A stretch of DNA of 64,000 nucleotides from assembly GCA_026126025.1 (NCBI GenBank), contig JAHCJZ010000003.1, forward strand, positions 62,001 through 126,000, written 5' to 3'. Positions 17,232 to 25,431 of this stretch are shown one piece after another. Both the position numbers and the translations under genes were made by a program. The stretch comes from Bauldia sp. GTDB taxonomy: Bacteria; Pseudomonadota; Alphaproteobacteria; Rhizobiales; Kaistiaceae. Position 1 is the first letter of the stretch. The number at the start of each line of letters is the position of its first letter. The notes under the pieces are model-generated. The model made no database searches. It was not told the DNA's origin and saw only the letters and a list, made by a program, of their open reading frames with translations.

Positions 17232-18047
17232 ATGGCTCCTGCCCCCCGCACGGCCCCGATCCGCGTCGGCATCGGCGGCTGGAACTACGCGCCGTGGCGC
17301 GAGACGTTCTATCCGCCCGAGGTGAAGGCGAAGGACGAGCTCGCCTACGCCGCCAGCCAGCTGACCTCGATCGAGATCAACGGCACATTCTACCGCACGC
17401 AGTCGCCGGCGAGCTTCGCCAAATGGCGCGACGAGACGCCTGACGGCTTCATGTTCGCGGTGAAGGGGCATCGCTCCGTCACCAACCGTGCGAAGCTGGC
17501 GGAGGCCGGCGAGAGCGTGCGCTGGTTCCTCGACAGCGGCCTTGCCGAGCTCGGCCCGAAGCTCGGGCCGATCCTGTGGCAGCTGCCGCATTACAAGAAG
17601 TTCGATGCGGAGGATGTCGGCGCCTTCTTCGCCGCGCTGCCGGGCGATTTGGGCGGCACGCCACTCCTCCATGCGATCGAGGTCCGTCACGGGACCTTCG
17701 TCGACCCGGCCTTCGTCACGCTGGCGCGCGGCGCGGGGGTCGCGGTCGTCTATGCCGACAGCGTCAAATATCCCGCGATCGCCGACGTGACCGGGCCGTT
17801 CGTCTATGCCCGGCTGCAGAACGCGGCGCCCCGCGAAGAGCTCGGCTACCCGCCCGCCGACCTCGACCAGTGGGCCGAGCGCTGCCGCACCTGGGCGAGC
17901 GGCGGCGCGCCGGCCGACCTTCCGCTTCTCGCCGCGGCGCCGGAAAAGACGCCGCGGCCGACCTTCGTCTACATGATCAACGGCGCCAAGGAGCGCGCAC
18001 CGGCAGCGGCGATGTCGCTGATGGCCCGGCTCGGCCAGCCGGGGTGA
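17232..18047 (+). CDS. DUF72 (YecE-like) family protein
   Basis: 271 residues with the DUF72 TIM-barrel pattern: VGIGGWNYAPWRETFYP at the start, LTSIEINGTFYRTQSPASFAKW, TPDGFMFAVKGHRSVTN, GPILWQLP, AIEVRHGTF and FVYMINGAKERAP. The biochemical role of the family is unsettled. ATG at 17232 follows a 60-70 base gap from the divergent small membrane protein. No clear operon partner; hemA begins 150 bases downstream. Confidence 0.87.
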   Translation: MAPAPRTAPIRVGIGGWNYAPWRETFYPPEVKAKDELAYAASQLTSIEINGTFYRTQSPASFAKWRDETPDGFMFAVKGHRSVTNRAKLAEAGESVRWFLDSGLAELGPKLGPILWQLPHYKKFDAEDVGAFFAALPGDLGGTPLLHAIEVRHGTFVDPAFVTLARGAGVAVVYADSVKYPAIADVTGPFVYARLQNAAPREELGYPPADLDQWAERCRTWASGGAPADLPLLAAAPEKTPRPTFVYMINGAKERAPAAAMSLMARLGQPG

Positions 18048-18197
18048 CGAAGAATTCACCCTCGCGCCCGAACATCGGGCGACGCGCGCGGGGTGCGGCA
18101 AAGCGATCATCCCGATGACAATCTCATGACTACAACCGCTGTGGACTTCCGGCCGTCCGGTCACTAGTTTCCACTAACTCCAGTCTGGACGGTGTTC

Positions 18198-19484
18198 ATG
18201 GATTACGAAGCCACGCTCGCTGCGGCGATCGCAGCGCTCCACGCGGAGAAACGGTACAGGGTCTTCGCGGATCTGGAGCGGATCGCCGGGCGGTTCCCGC
18301 GGGCGATCTGGCGGTCGGGCGAAAAAGCCCGCGAAATCACCGTCTGGTGCTCCAACGACTATCTCGGCATGGGCCAGCATCCCGCGGTGATCGCCGCGAT
18401 GACCGCCGCCGCCGAGCAGATGGGCGCCGGCGCCGGCGGCACCCGCAACATCTCCGGCACCAACCACCCGCTGGTCCAGCTCGAAGCCGAGCTCGCCGAC
18501 CTCCACGGCAAGGAAGCCGCCCTCGTCTTCACCTCCGGCTTCGTGTCGAACGAGGCGTCGATCTCCACGCTCGCCAAGCTCCTGCCCGACTGCGTGATCT
18601 TCTCCGACGAGCTGAACCACGCCTCGATGATCGAAGGCGTGCGGCGCTCGGGGGCGCAGAAGCGCATCTTCCGCCACAACGACCTGGAGCATCTGGAGCA
18701 GCTTCTCCAGGCGGCCGGCGACCGGCCGAAGCTGATCGTGTTCGAATCGATCTATTCGATGGATGGCGACGTCGCCCCGATCGGCGCGATCTCCGACCTT
18801 GCCGACGAATATGGCGCCATGACCTATGTCGACGAGGTCCATGCCGTCGGCATGTACGGGCCGCGCGGCGGCGGGATCGCCGAACGCGACGGCGTGATGC
18901 ACCGCATCGACCTCATCGAGGGAACGCTCGCCAAGGCCTTCGGCACGCTGGGCGGCTATGTCGCCGGCTCGCGCATCGCGATCGACGCGATCCGCTCCTA
19001 CGCCCCGGGCTTCATCTTCACCACCGCCCTGCCGCCGGCGCTGACCGCCGCGGCGACGACCTCGATCCGCCACCTCAAGGCCTCGACCGCGGAGCGCGAG
19101 CGCCACCAGCAGGCCGCGGCGCGCACCAAGGCGGTGCTGCGCGAGGCCGGGCTGCCGGTGATGATGAACGACACCCACATCGTGCCGGTCGCGATCGGCG
19201 ACGCCGAGCTCTGCCGCAAGGCGAGCGCGATCCTCCTGGAGGAGCACGGGCTCTACATCCAGCCGATCAACTACCCGACCGTGCCGCGCGGCACGGAGCG
19301 GCTCCGCATCACGCCGACGCCGTTCCATGACGAGGCCCTGATCGCGGAGCTCCGCGACGCGCTGGTCGCGGTCTGGCACGCCCTCGGCCTGCCGCTCTTC
19401 CAGGGCGAGCCGGTTCCCGAGGACCGCCCGGCCCAGGCCTCCGGCAACGCACAGGTTGCGGTGTTTCCGCCCGCCGGGGGCTAG
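18198..19484 (+). CDS. hemA: 5-aminolevulinate synthase
   Basis: 428 residues. PLP enzyme condensing glycine and succinyl-CoA to 5-aminolevulinate, the alphaproteobacterial entry to heme. The N-terminus [29 protein letters not shown], the glycine-rich [38 protein letters not shown], and the Schiff-base lysine K246 in [14 protein letters not shown] are all present. ATG 18198 is preferred to the GTG two codons earlier because the family begins MDYE. Probably monocistronic. Confidence 0.97.
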   Translation: MDYEATLAAAIAALHAEKRYRVFADLERIAGRFPRAIWRSGEKAREITVWCSNDYLGMGQHPAVIAAMTAAAEQMGAGAGGTRNISGTNHPLVQLEAELADLHGKEAALVFTSGFVSNEASISTLAKLLPDCVIFSDELNHASMIEGVRRSGAQKRIFRHNDLEHLEQLLQAAGDRPKLIVFESIYSMDGDVAPIGAISDLADEYGAMTYVDEVHAVGMYGPRGGGIAERDGVMHRIDLIEGTLAKAFGTLGGYVAGSRIAIDAIRSYAPGFIFTTALPPALTAAATTSIRHLKASTAERERHQQAAARTKAVLREAGLPVMMNDTHIVPVAIGDAELCRKASAILLEEHGLYIQPINYPTVPRGTERLRITPTPFHDEALIAELRDALVAVWHALGLPLFQGEPVPEDRPAQASGNAQVAVFPPAGG

Positions 19485-19558
19485 ACGCCCACTCGCCTGC
19501 CGTTAACCCCTGTGGCATAGTCCGCGGCAACAAGAAGCGGGCTTCAGGGGGCCTCAAC

Positions 19559-20260
19559 ATGTCGCGTCGCAGGGTGCTCGGCCTCGCTGCCGGGGCGGTT
19601 CTTCTCTCGGGGACGGCCGGCCTGGCGCAGCCCCTCCCGGTCTATCAGCCCCCCGGCGCGGCGGCGCCGTTCGTTGAAACCATGGTCTTCACGCCGACGC
19701 CGGTCCACGACTGGTCCGGCTTCTATCTCGGCGCCAATGTCGGCTGGGGCTTCGGCGCCGTTGCCGGCACCGAGGGCGGCGTCACCGACAGCTGGTCGGC
19801 GAACGGCCTCAATGTCGGCATCACCGCCGGGATGAACTGGTCGCAGTTCAGTCCGCTCTTCCTCGGCCTTCAGCTGGAGGTCGGCTGGACGTTCTTCGCG
19901 GCCGGCAGCAGCACGGCGCTGGCGACGGCGACCGCCACGAGCCTCACCATGTACGGCTCGTTCCGGGTGCGCGCCGGCTATCTCTTCAACGACTGGCTGG
20001 TCTACGCCACCGCCGGTCCGGCATGGCAGCGGGTGACGGCGAGCGGTGTCGGCATCACGGCCAGCCCGCACACCCAGGTCCACCCCGGCTTTGCCTTCGG
20101 CGCCGGCGTCGAGCGGCCGATCAACGACACGATGATCGCGCGGTTCGAGGTGCTGTCCGGCCGCTTCGCCGACCTTCCCTATGACGGCGGCAACATCACG
20201 CTGCAGCCGCGGCGGCTCGATCTCCGCTTCTCGCTGCTCTGGCAGTTCGACCCGAAATAG
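19559..20260 (+). CDS. Outer-membrane beta-barrel protein (Omp25/RopB-like)
   Basis: 233 residues. Signal peptide (VLGLAAGAVLLSGTAGLA, cut before QP), a proline-rich linker, then WSGFYLGANVGWGFG, the hallmark first strand of alphaproteobacterial outer-membrane beta-barrels, followed by alternating aromatic strands and a C-terminal LRFSLLWQF ending near an aromatic residue. Probably an 8-stranded barrel giving structural or porin-like function. A strong terminator follows. Confidence 0.82.
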   Translation: MSRRRVLGLAAGAVLLSGTAGLAQPLPVYQPPGAAAPFVETMVFTPTPVHDWSGFYLGANVGWGFGAVAGTEGGVTDSWSANGLNVGITAGMNWSQFSPLFLGLQLEVGWTFFAAGSSTALATATATSLTMYGSFRVRAGYLFNDWLVYATAGPAWQRVTASGVGITASPHTQVHPGFAFGAGVERPINDTMIARFEVLSGRFADLPYDGGNITLQPRRLDLRFSLLWQFDPK

Positions 20261-20317
20261 ACGACGCCAGCGGCAGGAACCGCACCCATCCTCCCCTTTT
20301 CAAGAGGAGGGGTTCGC

Positions 20318-20358
20318 AAGCGGCGAGGCTCGCGTGCTTGTGCTGCCTCGCCGCTTTT
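20318..20358. terminator. Intrinsic terminator after the outer-membrane protein gene
   Basis: Perfect 12-bp stem, AAGCGGCGAGGC (20318-20329) against GCCTCGCCGCTT (20345-20356), with a 15-base loop and T after the stem. It lies between convergent genes (stop at 20260 rightward, stop at 20374 leftward) and could serve both. Confidence 0.75.
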
Positions 20359-20373
20359 CCCTTCCCTGGCCCA

Positions 20374-20796
20374 TCAGGCCGAGGGGCGCTCCTTCAGGAG
20401 ATCGCGGATCTCGACGAGGAGCTGTTCCTCGCGCGGCGGCGGGGCCGGCGGCGGGGCGATGGCTTCCTGCTTGCGGCGCATGCGGTTCATCGCACGGACG
20501 ATCAGGAACAGGACGAACGCCACGATGATGAAGTTGATCAGCAGCGTGATGAAGTTGCCGTAGGCGATCGTCGCGCCGGCCTCGCGCGCCGCATCGAGCG
20601 TGGTCTGCTCCTCGCCGCGCAGCTGGACGAAGAGGTTTGTGAAGTCAATCCCGCCCGTGAGGAGCGCGATGATCGGCGTCAGGATGTCCTGCACCAGCGA
20701 ATTGACCAACCCGCCGAACGCGGCGCCGATGATGACGCCGATCGCAAGGTCGACCATGTTGCCTTTGATCGCGAATTCCCTGAACTCTTTCAGCAT
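20374..20796 (-). CDS. mscL: Large-conductance mechanosensitive channel MscL
   Basis: 140 residues. [36 protein letters not shown] is the classic N-terminal amphipathic helix and pore-lining TM1; a periplasmic loop follows, then TM2 ([23 protein letters not shown]) and a cytoplasmic helix [11 protein letters not shown]. It opens on membrane stretch to release solutes during osmotic downshock. Single gene, convergent with the outer-membrane protein. Confidence 0.96.
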   Translation of the reverse strand: MLKEFREFAIKGNMVDLAIGVIIGAAFGGLVNSLVQDILTPIIALLTGGIDFTNLFVQLRGEEQTTLDAAREAGATIAYGNFITLLINFIIVAFVLFLIVRAMNRMRRKQEAIAPPPAPPPREEQLLVEIRDLLKERPSA

Positions 20797-20915
20797 CGGA
20801 TGATCGGGCCCCCAGTATCCCGCTCAAAAACGGCACGGCGCCGCCGTCCGATACGCTAGCGGACCCGCGGCCGGACGGCGAGGCGGAATGACGCAGGAAC
20901 CGGTGCAAAGGTTCG

Positions 20916-21377
20916 TTACGAGCCGAGATAATGCAGCCGGACCTCGCGATCCTGCGGCTCGGTGCGGTGCTCGATGAGGTAGATGGCCTGCCAGGTGCCC
21001 AGCGTCAGCTCGCCGCCGAGGACGGGAAGCGACAGGCTGGTGTCGGTCAGGGCGGCCTTGACGTGGCTCGGCATGTCGTCCGGGCCTTCGCTGGCGTGGC
21101 GCCACGGCGCGCTTTCGGGCGCGAGCCGGCCGAGGGCGTCGAGGAGATCCTTGCGGACGTCGGGATCGGCGTTTTCCTGGATGGTCAGCGAGGCGGAGGT
21201 GTGGCGGATGAAGAGCGTCAGCAGCCCGTCGCGCATGCCCTGGCGCTCCAGCCAGGCCTCGATCGCCGGCGTCAGGTCGACGAAGCCGGCGCCGGTGGTC
21301 GCGACCGCGATGACCGCCGTCGCCAGCCGGCCCGGCGGCGACGATTCTTCCTCGTCCTTGATTGCGATCCGGGACAT
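20916..21377 (-). CDS. UPF0047 / YjbQ family protein
   Basis: 153 residues; core GFVDLTPAIEAWLERQG, LLTLFIRHTSASLTIQENADPDVRKDLLDAL, GPDDMPSHVKAALTDTSLSLPVLGGELTLGTWQAIYLIEHR fits UPF0047, with the histidines and acidic residues proposed for secondary thiamine-phosphate synthase activity (YjbQ). Physiological role uncertain. Start placed at the ATG at 21377; an ATG 21 bases upstream is possible. Divergent from the DEXH helicase by about 54 bases. Confidence 0.9.
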   Translation of the reverse strand: MSRIAIKDEEESSPPGRLATAVIAVATTGAGFVDLTPAIEAWLERQGMRDGLLTLFIRHTSASLTIQENADPDVRKDLLDALGRLAPESAPWRHASEGPDDMPSHVKAALTDTSLSLPVLGGELTLGTWQAIYLIEHRTEPQDREVRLHYLGS

Positions 21378-21431
21378 GATCGCCTCCAGCGCCGCCATTA
21401 GCATCCGACGGCCGGCCTCAGGCAAGACCCG

Positions 21432-23966
21432 GTGACCGCCCTTTCCTCCCGCGCCCGCCCGACGCGGCGCCGAACCCGCGCCGGAACGCTGCCGGACCAG
21501 TTCGCGGCATGGTTTGCCGCGCGCGGCTGGGCGCCGCGGCCGCACCAGCTGAAGCTGCTGGCGAACGCCGCGAAGGGCCTGTCGACGCTGCTGATCGCGC
21601 CGACCGGCGCCGGCAAGACGCTGGCGGGCTTCCTGCCGAGCCTCGTCGACCTCGCCGAAGCGGCCCCGTCGCTGGGCCCGCGCGGCATCCACACGCTCTA
21701 TGTCTCGCCGCTGAAGGCGCTCGCGGTCGACATTGCGCGCAATCTGGAGGCGCCGGTCGGTGAGATGGGCCTGCCGCTGCGGCTCGAAACCCGCACCGGT
21801 GACACCTCGCAGCACAAGCGGCGGCGGCAGAAATACGACCCGCCCGACATCCTCCTCACCACGCCGGAGCAGGTCGCCCTCCTCCTCGCCGCGCCCGAGG
21901 CCGAGCGCCTGTTCGGCGGGCTGCGCACTGTCATCCTCGACGAGCTCCATGCGATGGTGACCACCAAGCGGGGCGATCTCCTTGCCCTCGACCTCGCCCG
22001 GCTGCGGCGGCTGGCGCCGGGGCTGACCACCATCGGCCTGTCGGCCACGGTGGCGGACCCGGATGCGCTGCGGGCGTGGCTGGTGCCGCAGCCGGGCGAG
22101 GCGGCGCAGCCCGCGCCCGCCGCCGAGCTCGTCGTGGTCAAGGGCGGCGCCCGGCCGGACATCTCGATCCTCGCCTCGGAGAACGAAATGCCGTGGGCGG
22201 GGCACACGGCCCGCTACGCCTATGGCGACATCCTCGCGGCGATCGCCGCGCACCGGATGTCGCTGATCTTCGTCAACACGCGCAGCCAGGCCGAGCTGAT
22301 CTTCCAGGAGCTGTGGCGGCTCAACGAGAGCGACCTCCCGATCGCCCTGCATCACGGTTCGCTCGACGCCGGCCAGCGCCGGAAGGTCGAGGCGGCGATG
22401 GCGGCGGGGCTCCTTCGCGCCGTGGTCTGCACCTCGACGCTCGACCTCGGCATCGACTGGGGCGATGTCGACCTCGTCATCCATGTCGGCGCGCCGAAGG
22501 GGGCGAGCCGGCTTGCGCAGCGCATCGGCCGCGCCAATCACCGCATGGACGAGCCATCCGAGGCGCTCCTGGTGCCGGCGAACCGGTTCGAGGTGCTGGA
22601 ATGCCGCGCGGCGCTCGACGCCAATTATCTCGGCGCGCAGGATACGCCGCCGATACGCCCCGGCGCGCTCGACGTGCTGTGCCAGCACATTCTCGGCATG
22701 GCCTGCGCCGCGCCGTTCGACGCGGTGGCGCTCCATGACGAGGTGGCGTCCGCCTATCCCTATCGCGGCCTTCCCTGGGAAACCTTCGAGCGCGCGGTCG
22801 ATTTCGTCGCGACTGGCGGCTACGCGCTGCGGTCCTACGAGCGCTACGCCAAGATCCGCCGCGGCAAGGACGGGTTGTGGCGGCTCACCCATCCGCGGAT
22901 CGCCCAGCAATACCGACTCAATGTCGGCACGATCATCGAGGCGCCGCTCCTCAATGTCCGGCTGACGCGGACGAGCCGCGGCGGCGTGCCGCTCCGCGGC
23001 GGCAAGGTGCTCGGCAAGATCGAGGAATATTTCATCGACACGCTGGCGCCGGGCGACACCTTCCTCTTCGCCGGCCAGGTGCTCGCCTTCGGCGGCATCC
23101 GCGACAACGAGGTGGTGGCGACGCGCACCGCCGACGCCACGCCGAAGATTCCGATCTATGCCGGCGGCAAGTTCCCGCTGACCACCTATCTCGCCGCGGG
23201 CGTCCGCGCGCTCATCGCCGACCCGCGGAGCTGGAGCCGCCTTCCCGCGGACGTCGCCGAATGGCTTCGCCTGCAGCAGGAACGCTCGGTGCTCCCCCGC
23301 CTCGACGAGCTGCTGGTCGAGACCTTCCCCAACGGCCGGCGCCACTACATGGTGGCCTATTCCTTCGAGGGCCGGCTGGCGCATCAGACGCTGGGCATGC
23401 TGCTGACGCGGCGGCTGGAACGGGCGCGGCTGAAGCCGATGGGCTTCGTTGCGACCGACTATTCGGTCGCGGTGTGGGCGCTGGGCGATCTCGGCAGCGC
23501 CTTCGCCGCCGGCGACCCGGCGCTTGCCGCGCTGTTCGACCGCGATATGCTCGGCGACGACCTCGAGGCGTGGATGGCCGAGAGCTACCTCCTCAAGCGC
23601 ACCTTCCGGAACGTCGCCCTGATTTCCGGGCTGATCGAGAAGCGCCATCCGGGGGAGGAGAAATCCGGCCGGCAGGTCACGGTCTCGACCGACCTCGTCT
23701 ATGACGTGCTGCGCCGCCACGAGCCTGACCACATCCTCCTCCAGGCGACGTGGGCGGACGCGGCGACCGGGCTACTCGACATCGCGCGGCTCAGCGACAT
23801 GCTCTCGCGCATCGACGGGCGAATCATCCATAAGAACCTCGATCGCATCTCGCCGCTCGCCGTCCCGATCATGATGGAGATCGGGAAGGAATCCGTCGGC
23901 GGGGAGGCGCGCGAGGACATCCTGAAGGACGCGGCGGACGAGCTGGTGCGCGAGGCGATGGAATGA
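21432..23966 (+). CDS. Ligase-associated DNA damage response DEXH-box helicase (Lhr family)
   Basis: 844 residues from a GTG start. Walker A is APTGAGKT, motif Ia VSPLKALAVD, DEXH box DELH, motif III SATV, and motifs V/VI include STLDLGIDWGDVD and QRIGRANHR, followed by the long Lhr winged-helix and C-terminal domains. It matches the helicase that accompanies an ATP-dependent ligase, an exonuclease and PdeM (TIGR04121 type). The last four bases overlap pdeM (ATGA). The cognate ligase is probably the one at 2435; no exonuclease gene is in the window. Confidence 0.92.
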   Translation: MTALSSRARPTRRRTRAGTLPDQFAAWFAARGWAPRPHQLKLLANAAKGLSTLLIAPTGAGKTLAGFLPSLVDLAEAAPSLGPRGIHTLYVSPLKALAVDIARNLEAPVGEMGLPLRLETRTGDTSQHKRRRQKYDPPDILLTTPEQVALLLAAPEAERLFGGLRTVILDELHAMVTTKRGDLLALDLARLRRLAPGLTTIGLSATVADPDALRAWLVPQPGEAAQPAPAAELVVVKGGARPDISILASENEMPWAGHTARYAYGDILAAIAAHRMSLIFVNTRSQAELIFQELWRLNESDLPIALHHGSLDAGQRRKVEAAMAAGLLRAVVCTSTLDLGIDWGDVDLVIHVGAPKGASRLAQRIGRANHRMDEPSEALLVPANRFEVLECRAALDANYLGAQDTPPIRPGALDVLCQHILGMACAAPFDAVALHDEVASAYPYRGLPWETFERAVDFVATGGYALRSYERYAKIRRGKDGLWRLTHPRIAQQYRLNVGTIIEAPLLNVRLTRTSRGGVPLRGGKVLGKIEEYFIDTLAPGDTFLFAGQVLAFGGIRDNEVVATRTADATPKIPIYAGGKFPLTTYLAAGVRALIADPRSWSRLPADVAEWLRLQQERSVLPRLDELLVETFPNGRRHYMVAYSFEGRLAHQTLGMLLTRRLERARLKPMGFVATDYSVAVWALGDLGSAFAAGDPALAALFDRDMLGDDLEAWMAESYLLKRTFRNVALISGLIEKRHPGEEKSGRQVTVSTDLVYDVLRRHEPDHILLQATWADAATGLLDIARLSDMLSRIDGRIIHKNLDRISPLAVPIMMEIGKESVGGEAREDILKDAADELVREAME

Positions 23967-24709
23967 CCGGCGAGGCCACCGCCCGCCCCCTGGCGCAGCC
24001 CGACGCGACGGCGCCGATCCGCGCGCTGCCCGGGGCGCGGCTGATCGAGGTCGCCGGCGTGCCGCTCGCCGGGCTCCCCGAGGGGGTGCTGTGGTGGGCG
24101 GAGCGCCGCCTCATGGTGGTCGCCGACCTTCACCTCGAGAAGGGCTCGGCCTTCGCGCGGCGCGGGCAGATGGTGCCGCCCTACGATACCGTCGCCACGC
24201 TGTCGGCGCTGGCGCGGGTCATCGAGCGGCTCGACCCGCGCGCGGTGATCGCCCTCGGCGATTCCTTCCATGACAGCGCGGGCGCCGACCGGCTGAACGA
24301 CCTCGACCGCGCGATGCTGCACCGGCTGCAGCTCGGCCGCGAATGGGTGTGGATCGCGGGGAACCACGATCCCGATTTGCCGCAGGGCGCGGGCGGCGAG
24401 CGCACCGCCGAGGCGACGATCGGGCCGCTGCTGTTCCGCCACGAGCCGCAGCTCGGCGCGGCGGCGGGCGAGATCGCGGGGCACCTCCACCCGGCGGCGC
24501 GGGTCGCCGGCCGCGCCGGATCGGTGCGGCGCAAATGCTTCGCCGCCGATGGCGCGCGGGCGATCCTTCCGGCGTTCGGCGCCTATGCCGGCGGGCTCAA
24601 CGTCCTCGACGCCCCGTTCGACGGCCTCTTCGGCGCCAATTTCATCGCCTTCGTGCTCGGCGCCGGCAGCGTCTACCCCGTCCACCGCCGCCGCCTGACC
24701 ATCGGCTAG
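23963..24709 (+). CDS. pdeM: Ligase-associated DNA damage response endonuclease PdeM
   Basis: 248 residues. Calcineurin-like metallophosphoesterase with all metal motifs: VADLHLEKG, GDSFHD, GNHDPDL and GHLHPAAR; then RKCFAADGARAILPAFGAYAGGLN typical of PdeM. Start codon overlaps the helicase stop, so the two are translationally coupled. Acts on DNA in damage processing by family association; direct activity here is untested. Confidence 0.9.
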   Translation: MTGEATARPLAQPDATAPIRALPGARLIEVAGVPLAGLPEGVLWWAERRLMVVADLHLEKGSAFARRGQMVPPYDTVATLSALARVIERLDPRAVIALGDSFHDSAGADRLNDLDRAMLHRLQLGREWVWIAGNHDPDLPQGAGGERTAEATIGPLLFRHEPQLGAAAGEIAGHLHPAARVAGRAGSVRRKCFAADGARAILPAFGAYAGGLNVLDAPFDGLFGANFIAFVLGAGSVYPVHRRRLTIG

Positions 24710-24779
24710 AAGCCGACGTCGCGGAACCGTTCCGCCCAACTGCCGTTGACCGGCGGGGACGGTGACGGAGCGTCATCGC

Positions 24780-24956
24780 ATGCTGACCTGGGCCATTATC
24801 TTCCTCGTGGTCGCGATCGTGGCCGGTCTCTTCGGCTTCACGGGGATCGCGGCGGGCGCGGCGACCATCTCGCGCTTCCTGTTCGCGATCTTCATCATCG
24901 TGTTCCTGGTGCTGCTCGTGCTGAGCCTCATCAATGGCGGCGATGCGGTGGTGTGA
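24780..24956 (+). CDS. DUF1328 / UPF0391 small membrane protein
   Basis: 58 residues, almost wholly two membrane helices: MLTWAIIFLVVAIVAGLFGFTGIA and FLFAIFIIVFLVLLVLSLI (positions 1-24 and 33-51). This is the YtjA-like DUF1328 family, often induced by stress, function unknown. ATG at 24780 fits the family start; a GTG at 24762 adds a non-conserved MTERHR. Confidence 0.88.
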   Translation: MLTWAIIFLVVAIVAGLFGFTGIAAGAATISRFLFAIFIIVFLVLLVLSLINGGDAVV

Positions 24957-25005
24957 TTGTCGCGTTGCGGCCGCAATCGATGCGGCATAACGATACGGAA
25001 CCGAA

Positions 25006-25377
25006 ATGATCCTCGGTGCCGTCGCGATGCCCGCCGAATTGAGACCGAGCCAGGCCCTTCGTCTCTGGCACGACGTGATCATGGACCTCGTCCATGAACC
25101 GGGCGCCGATCTCTCGCCGCGGCAGCAGGCGATCCTGCTGACGGTTTATCTCGAGCCGCCGCCGCACACGGTGCGGGGGCTCGCGGAGAAGCTTGGTGTG
25201 ACCAAGCCGGTGATCACCCGCGCGCTCGACACGATGGGGCGCATGGGCCTCCTGACGCGGCGGCACGACCCGAACGACCGGCGCAATGTGATGGTGCAGC
25301 GGACGCTCGCCGGGTCGATCGCGGTCGAGCGCCTCGGCGACGCGATCGTGCGCCGCCATTCCGGCCTGCCGCTCTGA
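25006..25377 (+). CDS. MarR-type winged-helix regulator
   Basis: 123 residues. LSPRQQAILLTVYLEPPPHTVRGLAEKLGVTKPVITRALDTMGRMGLLTRR covers the winged-helix DNA-binding core (recognition helix VTKPVITRALDTM), and HDPNDRRNVMVQRT is the wing. Slightly short for MarR, lacking part of the dimer helices, as in a group seen in Hyphomicrobiales. Targets and ligand unknown. An alternative start is ATG 25027. Convergent with the cytochrome gene across a terminator. Confidence 0.82.
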   Translation: MILGAVAMPAELRPSQALRLWHDVIMDLVHEPGADLSPRQQAILLTVYLEPPPHTVRGLAEKLGVTKPVITRALDTMGRMGLLTRRHDPNDRRNVMVQRTLAGSIAVERLGDAIVRRHSGLPL

Positions 25378-25383
25378 AACGAA

Positions 25384-25407
25384 AACGGCGGGGAAGACCC
25401 CGCCGTT
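25384..25407. terminator. Bidirectional intrinsic terminator
   Basis: Ten-bp perfect stem, AACGGCGGGG against CCCCGCCGTT, with loop AAGA. It lies between the convergent regulator gene (stop 25377) and the cytochrome gene (stop 25432). Confidence 0.75.
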
Positions 25408-25431
25408 CCCGGATGCCGTTTTGCGCTGCGC

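Noticed and set aside
20916-23732. Long leftward frame opposite the DEXH helicase
   Set aside because: Only its last 153 codons (UPF0047, to 21377) look like protein; the rest is an antisense shadow of the helicase.
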